From: Seongchinamella sediminis
GTDB lineage: Bacteria > Pseudomonadota > Gammaproteobacteria > Pseudomonadales > Halieaceae
Assembly (NCBI RefSeq): GCF_003457605.1
Contig: NZ_QRAN01000002.1
Coordinates: 186,388-250,387 of the forward strand
Direction: 5' to 3'
Length of the DNA stretch: 64,000 nucleotides
Part shown: positions 26,240 through 38,336 of the stretch, piece after piece
Position numbering within the stretch: the first letter of the stretch is position 1
How the letters are laid out: every line of letters begins with the position of its first letter
Notes under the pieces: model-generated
The model's input: the letters and a program-made list of their open reading frames with translations, nothing else
What the model was told of the DNA's origin: nothing
Database searches by the model: none
Made by a program: the position numbers and the translations under genes

Positions 26240-26599
26240 CTACAGGCTAACCGTCACCTGGTGATAGTCACTGCGCTCGCAGGAATGGCTCTGCACGTAG
26301 CTCCGCAGACGCTCATTCACCAGTTCAGGGTTTCCATCGTCGATGGCGAACATCAGCCCGTCCATGTAACCCAGGGCCTTGGCGAGAATATTGTCGCGTT
26401 CAGGCTCATCAAAGCCGTCAAGCACCGTGTGGGTGCGGGCACCGTATTCCTTTTCACTGAGATAGCCCAGGGACTGCGCGGCCAGCACGCAGGCCAGCTG
26501 GCGTGATGCGACGAATTCCTCTGGCGCCAGCGACAGGCTGGCCGCCTGCTGGGCGAAAAATGTGGCGAAAAACGCGGATGCAGTAAACAGTTTATGCAT
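26240..26599 (-). CDS. Small exported protein of unknown function
   Basis: A 119-residue protein with a signal-like N-terminus (MHKLFTASAFFATFFAQQAA) and a helical mature part carrying two cysteines (in QLACVLA and HSCERS) that could form a disulfide in the periplasm. The pattern faintly recalls Rap1a/Tai-type small periplasmic proteins, but I cannot assign it. The ribosome-binding site before ATG 26599 is weak. It converges on nothing and is divergent from the next small exported protein across a 320-bp gap. Confidence 0.6.
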   Translation of the reverse strand: MHKLFTASAFFATFFAQQAASLSLAPEEFVASRQLACVLAAQSLGYLSEKEYGARTHTVLDGFDEPERDNILAKALGYMDGLMFAIDDGNPELVNERLRSYVQSHSCERSDYHQVTVSL

Positions 26600-26919
26600 A
26601 AGCTACTGATTCAAAGAGGGTTTACAGGAAAAACCGGGGGTTCCGGCGGTTCATGGCGACTACCCTAACGCGTTTTGATGACAGCAATATGACCGTTTTT
26701 TGACAGCGCACCGGCATATCCCCCGGCACCAGAACCAGCCTTTCGTGTTGTTGCAGCTGTGTGACTCCTATATGAATTTTTTATGACAATGATAGAAGCC
26801 ACAAGAGGATTGTGAGTATCCTTCTGTCACACCCTGGCAATTAACTGTCGGGTTTTTGCGACTGCCAATACCGGTGCGAGGCAGCTGAGCCCCGCCCGAG
26901 CCAAAGAGAGGTATAGACA
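26600..26919. other. 320-bp intergenic region between two divergent small exported-protein genes
   Basis: AT-richer than its surroundings, with several T-runs (for example around 26694-26702 and 26775-26782). I see no tRNA, no convincing open frame, no clear promoter pair and no terminator. It must hold the promoters of both flanking genes. Confidence 0.5.
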
Positions 26920-27240
26920 ATGAAAAAGCTAATGACTGCCGTATCCACCGCTGTCCTGCTCGCCCTGCCCGGCTTTGCACTGGCGCAAACCGAGAAGGAC
27001 TGCCTGCTTGAAGGCACCGTTCACAAGTCCGGTGAAGCCGAAACCGGGGTAACCTTTCACTCCGCCAGACGCTACGACGAGGATGCCAGGTGCCGGGTCC
27101 GTCGCAGCGAGAAAATGGAGTTCAAACTGCCCGCCGACCCGCGCCTGCAGGAGGCTCCTGATGGCAGCACGGTGAAATACCGCTACCAGGAGCAAAAAGA
27201 CGGCAGCAGCAAGACCGAACTGGTCAGTATAGGCGCCTGA
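26920..27240 (+). CDS. Small exported protein of unknown function
   Basis: A 106-residue protein with a classic signal peptide (KKLMTAVSTAVLLALPGFALA) and an 80-odd-residue charged mature part with two cysteines (KDCLLEG, ARCRVRR) that may form a disulfide. GAGAGG is well placed before ATG 26920. Similar short secreted proteins are scattered in marine gammaproteobacteria, but I cannot name a family. It converges on the large TonB receptor gene, with an 84-bp gap containing a GCGCCC/GGGCGC hairpin (27253-27267) without a T-run. Confidence 0.65.
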   Translation: MKKLMTAVSTAVLLALPGFALAQTEKDCLLEGTVHKSGEAETGVTFHSARRYDEDARCRVRRSEKMEFKLPADPRLQEAPDGSTVKYRYQEQKDGSSKTELVSIGA

Positions 27241-27324
27241 CCGGCAGGGGAAGCGCCCCCTGGGCGCAGCCCACCCAACGCAAAAAAGTGGATGCGCTGC
27301 AGCCCCTTTGTCGTTTCCAGCAGA

Positions 27325-29964
27325 CTAGAACCTCGCCTTGATACCCACTGAGTAGGTAACACCCGGTCCCCAGCGCTCGTAAAGCTGGCCTCCCTGGGTC
27401 CACTCGACGTCCTCATCGGTGATGTTGGCCGCCTTGGCCTCGACCTCAAACTCCTTATCGCCCCAGGGCAGCAGGTACTTCAGCAACACGTCCACCCGGT
27501 GACGGTCCTCTTCCATGATGTCCGGCGCGTTGTTGTCCCCCACCAGTATGATTCGCTCACCGGTAAAGTTATACGCCAGGGTGGCGGTAATACCGTTGTC
27601 GTAATCCTGGTAGGAAAGCAGGACGTTGGCCAGCAGGTCCGACTGGCCGGTCATCGGCCGTTCATTGGCGAACAGCGGTGAAATCTGTCGGCCACCGGTC
27701 AGGGGAATATCGGCCGCGGTTTCACCGCTGCCGAGCAGGCTTACCTCCGAATCGATCCAGGACACGTTAAAAGAGGCCCGGAAGCTGTCCCAGGCCGGAT
27801 CGAGATCGAACCAGCTGCCGAAGGTCAGGTCCTTGCGCACATCGAACTCGACACCGTCGAGCGTCGCTTCCTCGGCATTGAACCAGGTGAAAATATCCCC
27901 CTGGGCCTGAATCTTGGCAATTTCGATCGGGTTGGTGAAGTCCTTGGTGAACACACCGATAGACATTTCGTCGGCAGCGCCGAAGTACCACTCCCAGCGC
28001 AGGTCGATATTTTCCACATCCGCCGGCTCCAGGAATACGTTACCGCGGTACAGGTTCTGGTCTTCCGGGTTGCGGATGGTAGAACCGGTGATTTCCAGCA
28101 GGCTGGGCCGGTTGACGGTCTCCGAGTAGGCCGCCCGCAGCTGCATGTTCTCGACGAACTCCCAGGTCAGCGAGGCGCTGGGCAGCGTGTCCGAGTAGGA
28201 GCGCCTGACCAGGTTGTCGCTGCCCTGTTCCGTGTTGCCGCCCCAGGCATCGGCGGTGATGTCGGTATCCTCACTGCGCACGCCCAGTTGCAGTCTTACC
28301 GTCGACAGCACCTGGGAATCAATAGAGCCGTAATAGCCCTCGATTGATTCCCCGGATTCCGCGAACGGGAACACCCCCGAGGCGTTGGCCTGGCCTGCGG
28401 AGAAGTCGCGCACCGACAGGTAGCCGGCGGCCCAGTTATCGTTGCCGAACAGCTGTTGGGGAGCCATCCAGGCAATGTAGCCGGGCGCGGAGGGCTGCAG
28501 GCCGAAGCGGAACAGGCGGTCCTCACTTTCCCGGGAGCGCTCATAATCCGAGTAGCCGGCCCTGATCACGCTGTCGAGAAAGCTGATCGGCAATTCAATA
28601 TCGAAGCCGATGTCATCGATGCTGTCTTCCAGCTCGCTGTAGTTGCGGTCCGGGGCCTGGAACACGTCGCGCAGGTCGCCCGCCGCCTGTCGGCTGGGAT
28701 CAACGACCGCCATTACCCCGCTGTTTTCCTCGGCGTAGGTGTAGGTACGGGTATCAGGCGCCTCCCGGGAGCCGGAGCCATCGACCAGGCGCCACTCCAG
28801 CAACATGTCGTTCAGGCTGCTGAAATAGTGTTCACCGGTCAGCTGGAAGGATTCGATCTCGTTTTCCGTCCACTGCAGGCGGTAGCTTTCAACAAAGGTA
28901 CCGTCGCTTACATCATCCTCGGAGGACAAGCCGCGGTCCTGCTGGACCTCGTCCTCGGACTGGCGCAGGTTGATGGCGGTAAAGGAGACCGCGTTGTCCC
29001 GGTTCAATTCCAGCCCCACGTTGAGGAAGCCCGACAGGTTGACGGTCTGTTTGCTTATCCAGCGGGTGTAGTCCACCGTCTGCTTACTGCCACCATCAAC
29101 ACCGGTGAACTCGTAGCGCGCCAGGTCCTTGATCGTGTTATTCCAGGTATTGGTGTACTTGGCGTTACCCAGAATACCCAGGGCCATGCCGTTGTCGAAA
29201 TCGATACGCTTGCCGAATTCAGCCTCGCCGCTGTAGAGCGGCTTCATCTCTTTTTCGTAGATGTCCCAGTTGTTGTAGAAGCTCGCGCCCAGATTGGACT
29301 TCTGCGGATACGGGGTAGCCTCAAACTCCTCGCTGCTGAGCGTCTGGATGTTCTCGGGGACTTTGCGGGTACCATCATCCCAACCCCAGTTGTCGTTTTC
29401 GCCACCTCGGTAAAAAATGCCGTCCCCGCCGGTGGTCTCGGAATTACCCCCGATACGCAGCTTGGCCGTCAGGTAGTCTTCATCCGGAATGGTCCTGGTG
29501 CGGATATCCACCACACCACCGGAGAAGTCACCCGGATACTGGGCAGAGTAGGTCTTCTGCACCAACAGGCTCTTGACGATGTTGTTGGGGACGATATCCA
29601 GGGGCACGGTTTTCTGGAACGGCACCGGTGAGGAGATGCGCGAACGGTTGAGCAGGGTCGAAGAATACCGCTCGCCCAGGCCGCGCACATAGACGTACTT
29701 GCCGCCCACCAGGCTGAGACCGGACACCCTGGAGAGGGTTACACCCACCGTGGTTTCCGGAACGATGTTCATTTCCGCTTCGCCAAGCACGTTGGCGATT
29801 TCCGAAGTATCCCGTTTTTCATCCGGGATGAACTCGCCGAGCACAAAAACTTCCTCGATCTGAGGCACAGAGACGGGGCCGGCCCCATCGTCCTGCGCGG
29901 TGACGCCGGCGGGAAGACCCGCCAGCGCAGCCAGGACCGCGACTGATAGTTGATTGCGTTTCAT
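27325..29964 (-). CDS. Large TonB-dependent receptor, partner of the three-repeat exported protein
   Basis: An 879-residue outer-membrane receptor. After the signal peptide come a TonB-box region (QIEEVFVLGEF), a plug with VSGLSLVGGKYVYVRGLGER and the conserved SAQYPGDFSGGVVDIRTR, then a long barrel ending in GIKARF. The plug motifs mark the subgroup that in marine gammaproteobacteria is paired with large exported repeat proteins and Asp-rich lipoproteins. The ligand is unknown. ATG 29964 starts the signal peptide. It is the last gene of a probable three-gene operon, 40 bp after the repeat-protein gene. Confidence 0.9.
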   Translation of the reverse strand: MKRNQLSVAVLAALAGLPAGVTAQDDGAGPVSVPQIEEVFVLGEFIPDEKRDTSEIANVLGEAEMNIVPETTVGVTLSRVSGLSLVGGKYVYVRGLGERYSSTLLNRSRISSPVPFQKTVPLDIVPNNIVKSLLVQKTYSAQYPGDFSGGVVDIRTRTIPDEDYLTAKLRIGGNSETTGGDGIFYRGGENDNWGWDDGTRKVPENIQTLSSEEFEATPYPQKSNLGASFYNNWDIYEKEMKPLYSGEAEFGKRIDFDNGMALGILGNAKYTNTWNNTIKDLARYEFTGVDGGSKQTVDYTRWISKQTVNLSGFLNVGLELNRDNAVSFTAINLRQSEDEVQQDRGLSSEDDVSDGTFVESYRLQWTENEIESFQLTGEHYFSSLNDMLLEWRLVDGSGSREAPDTRTYTYAEENSGVMAVVDPSRQAAGDLRDVFQAPDRNYSELEDSIDDIGFDIELPISFLDSVIRAGYSDYERSRESEDRLFRFGLQPSAPGYIAWMAPQQLFGNDNWAAGYLSVRDFSAGQANASGVFPFAESGESIEGYYGSIDSQVLSTVRLQLGVRSEDTDITADAWGGNTEQGSDNLVRRSYSDTLPSASLTWEFVENMQLRAAYSETVNRPSLLEITGSTIRNPEDQNLYRGNVFLEPADVENIDLRWEWYFGAADEMSIGVFTKDFTNPIEIAKIQAQGDIFTWFNAEEATLDGVEFDVRKDLTFGSWFDLDPAWDSFRASFNVSWIDSEVSLLGSGETAADIPLTGGRQISPLFANERPMTGQSDLLANVLLSYQDYDNGITATLAYNFTGERIILVGDNNAPDIMEEDRHRVDVLLKYLLPWGDKEFEVEAKAANITDEDVEWTQGGQLYERWGPGVTYSVGIKARF

Positions 29965-29976
29965 CAAATACACTCT

Positions 29977-30004
29977 CTATTACTGGCCGAAGACCCAGTG
30001 GCTA

Positions 30005-30026
<22 letters not shown>
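29977..30026. repeat. 25-bp tandem duplication at the 3' end of the repeat-protein gene
   Basis: Two imperfect copies (29977-30001 and 30002-30026) beginning CTATTACTGGCC. Read on the minus strand they duplicate the last codons (WVFGQ) together with the stop region, so a second, untranslated version of the C-terminus lies between the gene and the receptor start. Confidence 0.7.
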
Positions 30027-33517
<3,491 letters not shown>

Positions 33518-33532
33518 TCTCAAATCTCTCCC

Positions 33533-33922
33533 TTAACCGTTGCTAACGCTGAGGGCGCCGCCCTTGATGCGAAATATGACGTCATTACCCAGCAGCAGAC
33601 CTTCAGGATCCAGTTTGCCGCCCGGCAGCGCGGTAACATCGATGTCGTAGATTTCCCGCCCATCGTTGGCGGTCTCACCCGAAGGGGTGATTGCGGACTC
33701 CAGGGCCACCGGAATGGCGCTTCGGACGAAGTCACCGCCGCCACCGCCATTGCTGTCGCCATCACCATCGACGTCATCATCGTCATCGCCGCCCCCGCCT
33801 CCGGGGACCTCGACCACCACCTGCCCGGGCGATACATTGTCAGATGAAGAACCGCCACAAGCGGACAGTGACACCACGAAGAGAGCGAGCAAGAATTGCT
33901 TCATGCCTGTTTCAGACGCCAT
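33533..33922 (-). CDS. Asp-rich putative lipoprotein, first gene of the receptor operon
   Basis: A 129-residue protein with a signal peptide ending in the lipobox LSAC and a low-complexity Gly/Asp linker (DDDDDVDGDGDSNG, resembling calcium-binding thrombospondin-type repeats), followed by a compact C-terminal domain. AGGGG is well placed for ATG 33922; the internal ATG at 33904 has poor spacing. It ends 15 bp before the giant repeat protein, so it probably forms a surface complex with that protein and the receptor. Its function is unknown. Confidence 0.72.
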   Translation of the reverse strand: MASETGMKQFLLALFVVSLSACGGSSSDNVSPGQVVVEVPGGGGGDDDDDVDGDGDSNGGGGGDFVRSAIPVALESAITPSGETANDGREIYDIDVTALPGGKLDPEGLLLGNDVIFRIKGGALSVSNG

Positions 33923-33956
33923 GTTTAACCCCTATTTACCTGTTGAACAAAAGAGT

Positions 33957-33971
33957 GGCACTACAAGTGCC
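33957..33971. promoter_or_regulatory. Short inverted repeat in the leader of the receptor operon
   Basis: GGCACT-ACA-AGTGCC with perfect arms, 35 bp before the lipoprotein start. It could be an mRNA hairpin or an operator. No convincing promoter hexamers were recognised in the remaining 165-bp gap. Confidence 0.3.
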
Positions 33972-34087
33972 CGGCATAGAGCCGATAACCTGGCGGCGAA
34001 TGTTAGGGGGGAGAGGTGACAGGAATGTGATGCTGGTGTTGCAGAATTGTTAAGGTTCTGGACGCAGTCTGGACAACGGCAATCGCG

Positions 34088-34435
34088 CTAGAGGTCTTTT
34101 TCCTGGCGGAATTCGCGCTCGATGCGCTGCTCCTGTTCGTAGCGGCTCACGCCCCTGCTGGCTGCACTTTGCTGCATCCGCTGGGCAAAACGCTGCCGCC
34201 GATAGCGCGCCACCAGGCCGGGAAACCGCTCCTGCTCGATTTCCCCGGCGATCAGTTGCTCGATGAAGGCGATGTCGATGCCGACCCGGTAGGCAATGCG
34301 GCTGGGACGGATTTTGTGGGCGTGGAATTCAGCCACAATATGGATTTGCTCCTCGCGGCTATGGGTACAGACCCGGGAGTAGCCGTAGGGGGGTGATGGA
34401 GTTCGCGGGTCGTCGTTGTCAGTCGAATAGCTCAT
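34088..34435 (-). CDS. Conserved small soluble protein of unknown function
   Basis: A 115-residue charged protein without a signal peptide. The segment IVAEFHAHKIRPSRIAYRVG followed by FIEQLIAGE resembles a helix-turn-helix repurposed from a small DNA-binding protein, and the C-terminus is a basic helix rich in Arg and Gln (YRRQRFAQRMQQ). ATG 34435 is chosen; the frame opens further upstream to 34549 but the extra part is Pro/Cys-rich and unlikely. It could be a small regulator of the divergent lipoprotein gene. No family name is recognised. Confidence 0.55.
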   Translation of the reverse strand: MSYSTDNDDPRTPSPPYGYSRVCTHSREEQIHIVAEFHAHKIRPSRIAYRVGIDIAFIEQLIAGEIEQERFPGLVARYRRQRFAQRMQQSAASRGVSRYEQEQRIEREFRQEKDL

Positions 34436-34587
34436 GGCAATATTATTAGCAGCTGGGCAAAACAATGCCAAGCGGCAACACCACGGTTTTATTTTCCGCG
34501 CAGACAATTTGCCGACAGCGCTGCTGGCAGGATCTGCGGCCGGGTGCAATACTTAGGAGCCACCCATAGCAACCGAAGACAAACGCC

Positions 34588-34851
34588 ATGAAACGTCTAT
34601 TAATCATAGCCAGTGCTCTCACCCTCGCCGCCTGCTCCGTGGAGCCGGGCAGCGAGAAATGGTGCGAGCTCAAGAAAGAACAACCCAAGTCCGAGTGGTC
34701 AGCCTCCGATGCCGCCACCTATGCCAAAAATTGTATTATCGAGGGTATGGAAGTAGGCTCGGAACAATGGTGTGAGGACCTGGCGGGCAAACCCAAGGGT
34801 GAATGGTCCGCCAATGAGGCCTCCACCTACGCCAAGCACTGTGTAATCTGA
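34588..34851 (+). CDS. Lipoprotein with two tandem DUF3012 motifs
   Basis: An 87-residue lipoprotein. The signal peptide ends in the lipobox LAAC. The mature part consists of two near-identical units: GSEKWCELKKEQPKSEWSA...AATYAKNC and GSEQWCEDLAGKPKGEWSA...ASTYAKHC. Each has two cysteines. DUF3012 proteins normally carry one unit, so this is a duplicated version. Function is unknown; the cysteines probably form disulfides in the periplasm. The binding-protein gene starts 17 bp later on the same strand. Confidence 0.85.
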   Translation: MKRLLIIASALTLAACSVEPGSEKWCELKKEQPKSEWSASDAATYAKNCIIEGMEVGSEQWCEDLAGKPKGEWSANEASTYAKHCVI

Positions 34852-34868
34852 CCAGGAATCCAGACCCC

Positions 34869-35672
34869 ATGAGCAAAATTCTGAAGCAGCTCCTGCTGGG
34901 GGGCATTATTGCCCTGTCGCTGATCGGCGGCGCCCAGGCAGGGGAGACCCTGCAGCGTATCATCGATTTCAAAACCCTCAAGGTGGGCATGTCTGCCGAC
35001 CAGCCCCCCATGACCACCCTGAACCGCCAGGGCGGGGTCATGGGGCTTGATGTTGACCTGGCCCGGGGCCTGGCGAAGGCCATGCGGGTCGAGCTTGACA
35101 TCAAGGTACTGCCCTTCGGCAACCTGCTCGAGGCCCTGGAAAAAGGCGAGATCGACATGATCCTGTCGAACATGTCCGTGACCCCCGAACGCAGTGAAAA
35201 GGCCTACTTCATCGGGCCCTACATGATGACCGGCAAATCCATCCTGACCCGTAATTCAGTGTTGGCAGAGGCCGAGGACACCGGCGCCTTCAACCGTGAC
35301 GACCTCAAACTGGCGGCGGTGGCCAACTCCACCAGTGCGGTGTTCATCAGGGAAAACGCGCCCGCCGCCACGCTGACCGCGACCGAGACCTCCGACGAGG
35401 CAGTGGCCCTGCTGCTCGCCGGCAAGGTGGATGGCGTGATTGCCGACATGTCGGTCACCAAGCTGGCGGTGCTGCGTAACCGCGGTTCCGGCCTGGTAAC
35501 GCTCAAACAGCCGCTGACCATGGAGCCGGTCGGGATTGCCGTCAGCAAGGACGACCCGGAATTCCAGAACCTGGTGGACAACTTCCTCGGCGCCTTCGCC
35601 AAGACCGGTGTACTGGCCCAGCTGCGCAAGAAGTGGTTTGAGGACGGCGACTGGATAGCCGCCCTTCCCTGA
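34869..35672 (+). CDS. Family 3 extracellular solute-binding protein (amino-acid type)
   Basis: A 267-residue periplasmic protein with a signal peptide (LKQLLLGGIIALSLIGGAQA) and the family 3 signatures LKVGMSADQPPMTTL, MGLDVDLARGLAKAM and EKGEIDMILSNMSVTPERS. Such proteins bind polar amino acids or related compounds for ABC import, or act as periplasmic sensors. No permease or ATPase gene is adjacent, so it may work with a distant transporter or be a stand-alone binding or lyase-like protein. glpQ follows after 9 bp. Confidence 0.88.
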   Translation: MSKILKQLLLGGIIALSLIGGAQAGETLQRIIDFKTLKVGMSADQPPMTTLNRQGGVMGLDVDLARGLAKAMRVELDIKVLPFGNLLEALEKGEIDMILSNMSVTPERSEKAYFIGPYMMTGKSILTRNSVLAEAEDTGAFNRDDLKLAAVANSTSAVFIRENAPAATLTATETSDEAVALLLAGKVDGVIADMSVTKLAVLRNRGSGLVTLKQPLTMEPVGIAVSKDDPEFQNLVDNFLGAFAKTGVLAQLRKKWFEDGDWIAALP

Positions 35673-35681
35673 TCCGGTGAC

Positions 35682-36704
35682 ATGCCTCCGCACCGCCATG
35701 GCGCGTTGCAGGCACTGCTGGCCCTCAGCATCTCGCTGGTGGCCGCGGTGACCGGTGCCCAACCCATTGTCATTGCCCACCGGGGCGCCTCGGGCTACCT
35801 GCCCGAGCACAGCCTGGAGGCCAAGGCCATGGCCCACGCCATGGGCGCGGACTTCATCGAGCAGGACGTCGTGTTGACCCGCGATGGGGTGCCGATTGTT
35901 CTCCACGACATTCACCTGGAGAGCACCACCGATGTCGAACAACGCTTCCCCGACCGGTCCCGGCAGGACGGGCGCTTCTACGCCCTGGATTTTGACCTGG
36001 CGGAGATCCGCGATTTGCGCCTGCACGAACGCAGCTACCGTGACGACAGCGGGCAGGTGCGGGCCTATTTCCCCGATCGCTTTCCGCTGGGGCAGGGCAC
36101 GTTTACCCTGCCCACCCTGGAGGAGGAAATTCAGCTCATCGCCGGCCTGGATCACAGCCGCGGCACCACCACCGGACTTTACATAGAGCTCAAGGCTCCC
36201 GCCTGGCATGCCACCCAGGGCCGGGACCTTGCGGCAGCGGTGCTGGACGTGCTGGCCCGGACCGGCTACCACGACAAGCCCGAACAGGTCTTTCTCCAGT
36301 GTTTTCATGAACCGACACTGGTCGCGCTCAAGTCGAGGACCAGCCTGCCGCTGATCCAGCTGATCGGCGAGAACGACTGGGGAGAGGACGGCGCCATCGA
36401 TTATGACGCCATGCGCACGCCCGAGGGCATTGCCCGGGTTGCGACCTACGCTAGTGGTATTGGCCCCTGGATACCCCAGGTGGTGCGCTCCGGAGAGCGG
36501 GGCCTGGAAGCCACCGGGCTAGCCGCGCTGGCCCGGCGGCACAGCCTGCTGGTACACCCCTACACCCTGCGCAGCGACCAGCTGCCCGAGGGCGTCACGC
36601 ATCCCGACCAGCTGCACCAGGCACTGTTCCAGCAAGCTGGCGTGGACGGCCTGTTTACCGATTTTCCGGACCTCACCCGGGCCTACCTGGACGGTCTGCG
36701 ATGA
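35682..36704 (+). CDS. glpQ: Periplasmic glycerophosphodiester phosphodiesterase
   Basis: A 340-residue GlpQ-type enzyme that hydrolyses deacylated phospholipid head groups to glycerol 3-phosphate and an alcohol. The active-site block is IVIAHRGASGYLPEHSLE, followed by MGADFIEQDVVLTRDGVPIV with the metal-binding Glu and Asp, then LHDIHLESTTDV. The hydrophobic N-terminus (ALLALSISLVAAVTGAQ) is a signal peptide. It lies 9 bp downstream of the binding-protein gene, probably in the same transcript. No glpT is visible nearby. Confidence 0.92.
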   Translation: MPPHRHGALQALLALSISLVAAVTGAQPIVIAHRGASGYLPEHSLEAKAMAHAMGADFIEQDVVLTRDGVPIVLHDIHLESTTDVEQRFPDRSRQDGRFYALDFDLAEIRDLRLHERSYRDDSGQVRAYFPDRFPLGQGTFTLPTLEEEIQLIAGLDHSRGTTTGLYIELKAPAWHATQGRDLAAAVLDVLARTGYHDKPEQVFLQCFHEPTLVALKSRTSLPLIQLIGENDWGEDGAIDYDAMRTPEGIARVATYASGIGPWIPQVVRSGERGLEATGLAALARRHSLLVHPYTLRSDQLPEGVTHPDQLHQALFQQAGVDGLFTDFPDLTRAYLDGLR

Positions 36705-36887
36705 ACCACAGCGAGGGGCATGACTGAGTCCCGGGACCGCCAGGGATTATCCTGCGCCCCGAGGGGGCCGCGCCCTGATTGTGGCTTTTGTCACTGGCGC
36801 TCTCAGCGGCAACAGGGCATCATCGGATTCCAGGCAGTTGTAGCCTGACTCGCCCCTGACGGGCGAAACCGGCAGTTTGGAAAAGAC

Positions 36888-38336
36888 GTGACACCGAAAG
36901 TAAACAGACGCACAAAAATCGTAGCCACCATTGGTCCCGGCAGCGAATCGGAGGACATGATTGGCCGCCTCATTGCCGCCGGGGTCAATGTTTTTCGCCT
37001 CAATTTCAGCCACGGGACCAGCGCCCAGCACGCGGAGGTTGCCCGCCGCATCCGCAAACAATCGGCTATAGCCGGCCTCTATGTCGGCATCCTGGCGGAC
37101 CTGCAGGGGCCCAAAATCCGTATCGGCAGCTTCCGCGACGGCGCTGTCGAACTCGCGGCTGGCGACAGTTTCCGGCTGGACCTGAAGCTGGATGATGGGG
37201 AAGGTGATATTCGCGCCGTGGGCCTGGATTACCGGGAGTTATGCCACAGCGTCAGCAGGGGTGACACCCTGCTGCTGGACGATGGTCGCATTCGCCTGCG
37301 GGTGGACGATGTGGAGCACTCCGCGGTGGAGTGTACGGTGTTGATTGGCGGCAAACTGGGTTCACGCAAGGGGATTAACCGCCTCGGCGGCGGGCTCGCC
37401 GCGCCGGCCCTGACCACCAAGGACATCGCCGATATCGACAGCCTGACCGAGGTCCGGCCGGACTTTGTCGCCGTCTCCTTCGTTTCCAGCGAAGAGGATA
37501 TATTCCAGACCCGGGAACTGCTGCAGAAACACGACATGGACCCGGGCATCATTGCCAAAATTGAACGGGCGGAGGTAGTGGCGGACCCGGAGGTGCTCAA
37601 CGGCATCATCCGTGCCTCTCTCGGGGTAATGGTGGCCCGCGGCGACCTGGGCGTGGAAGTCGGTGACGCCCAGTTGATCGGCATCCAGAAAGAGCTGATT
37701 TCCCGCGCCCGGCAAATGGACCGGGTGGTCATTACCGCCACCCAGATGATGGAGTCGATGATCGACAACTCGATGCCGACCCGGGCGGAAGTGTTCGACG
37801 TGGCCAACGCGGTGCTCGATGGCACTGATGCGGTGATGTTGTCGGCCGAGACGGCGGTGGGAAAATACCCGGTGGAGGTGGTGACAGCCATGGCCGACGC
37901 GGCCCTGGGGGCAGAACGCCAGGCGGTGGCCCGCACCTCGCGCTACCGGCTGGACCGGGAGTTTTCCTCGCCCCAGGAAACCATCGCCATGTCGGCTATT
38001 TATGCCGCCAATCACTACAGCGATGTGCGCGGCATCGCCTGCCTGACCGAAAGCGGCAACACGCCGCTGCTGATGTCCCGGCTCAGCTCGGGCCTGCCTA
38101 TTTTCGGCCTGAGCAGCAACGCGGAAACGCTGCAAAAGCTGTGCCTGTGCCGCGGGGTCATACCGCTGTTTTTCGATGCCAGCGTGTTTGACCCCGACCA
38201 GCTCGACGCCCAGGCTATCGAGTTCCTCAAGGACGGCGGTTACCTGCAGCGGGGGGACGCCATCCTGTTGACCAAGGGCACCATCATGGGGCGGTCTGGA
38301 TCAACCAATATCATCAAGATTTTACCGGTACAGTAA
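36888..38336 (+). CDS. pyk: Pyruvate kinase
   Basis: A 482-residue glycolytic enzyme that converts phosphoenolpyruvate and ADP to pyruvate and ATP. The signatures are RRTKIVATIGPGSES, NVFRLNFSHG, the catalytic lysine region IIAKIERAE, and MVARGDLGVEVG followed by TATQMMESMI. Start GTG 36888 has GGA six bases upstream. The 183-bp gap before it contains a TCGCCC/GGGCGA hairpin (36850-36866) and no clear promoter. Glucokinase follows with no intergenic base. The Pyk isozyme type is not assigned. Confidence 0.95.
   Translation: MTPKVNRRTKIVATIGPGSESEDMIGRLIAAGVNVFRLNFSHGTSAQHAEVARRIRKQSAIAGLYVGILADLQGPKIRIGSFRDGAVELAAGDSFRLDLKLDDGEGDIRAVGLDYRELCHSVSRGDTLLLDDGRIRLRVDDVEHSAVECTVLIGGKLGSRKGINRLGGGLAAPALTTKDIADIDSLTEVRPDFVAVSFVSSEEDIFQTRELLQKHDMDPGIIAKIERAEVVADPEVLNGIIRASLGVMVARGDLGVEVGDAQLIGIQKELISRARQMDRVVITATQMMESMIDNSMPTRAEVFDVANAVLDGTDAVMLSAETAVGKYPVEVVTAMADAALGAERQAVARTSRYRLDREFSSPQETIAMSAIYAANHYSDVRGIACLTESGNTPLLMSRLSSGLPIFGLSSNAETLQKLCLCRGVIPLFFDASVFDPDQLDAQAIEFLKDGGYLQRGDAILLTKGTIMGRSGSTNIIKILPVQ

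Noticed and set aside
28456-29631. A 391-codon open frame on the plus strand inside the large TonB receptor gene
   Set aside because: Shadow of the receptor caused by high GC. No ribosome-binding site, no family motif, and the minus-strand protein is clearly real. Similar long antisense frames over the MFS gene, the zinc receptor, ubiH and the giant repeat gene are rejected for the same reason.
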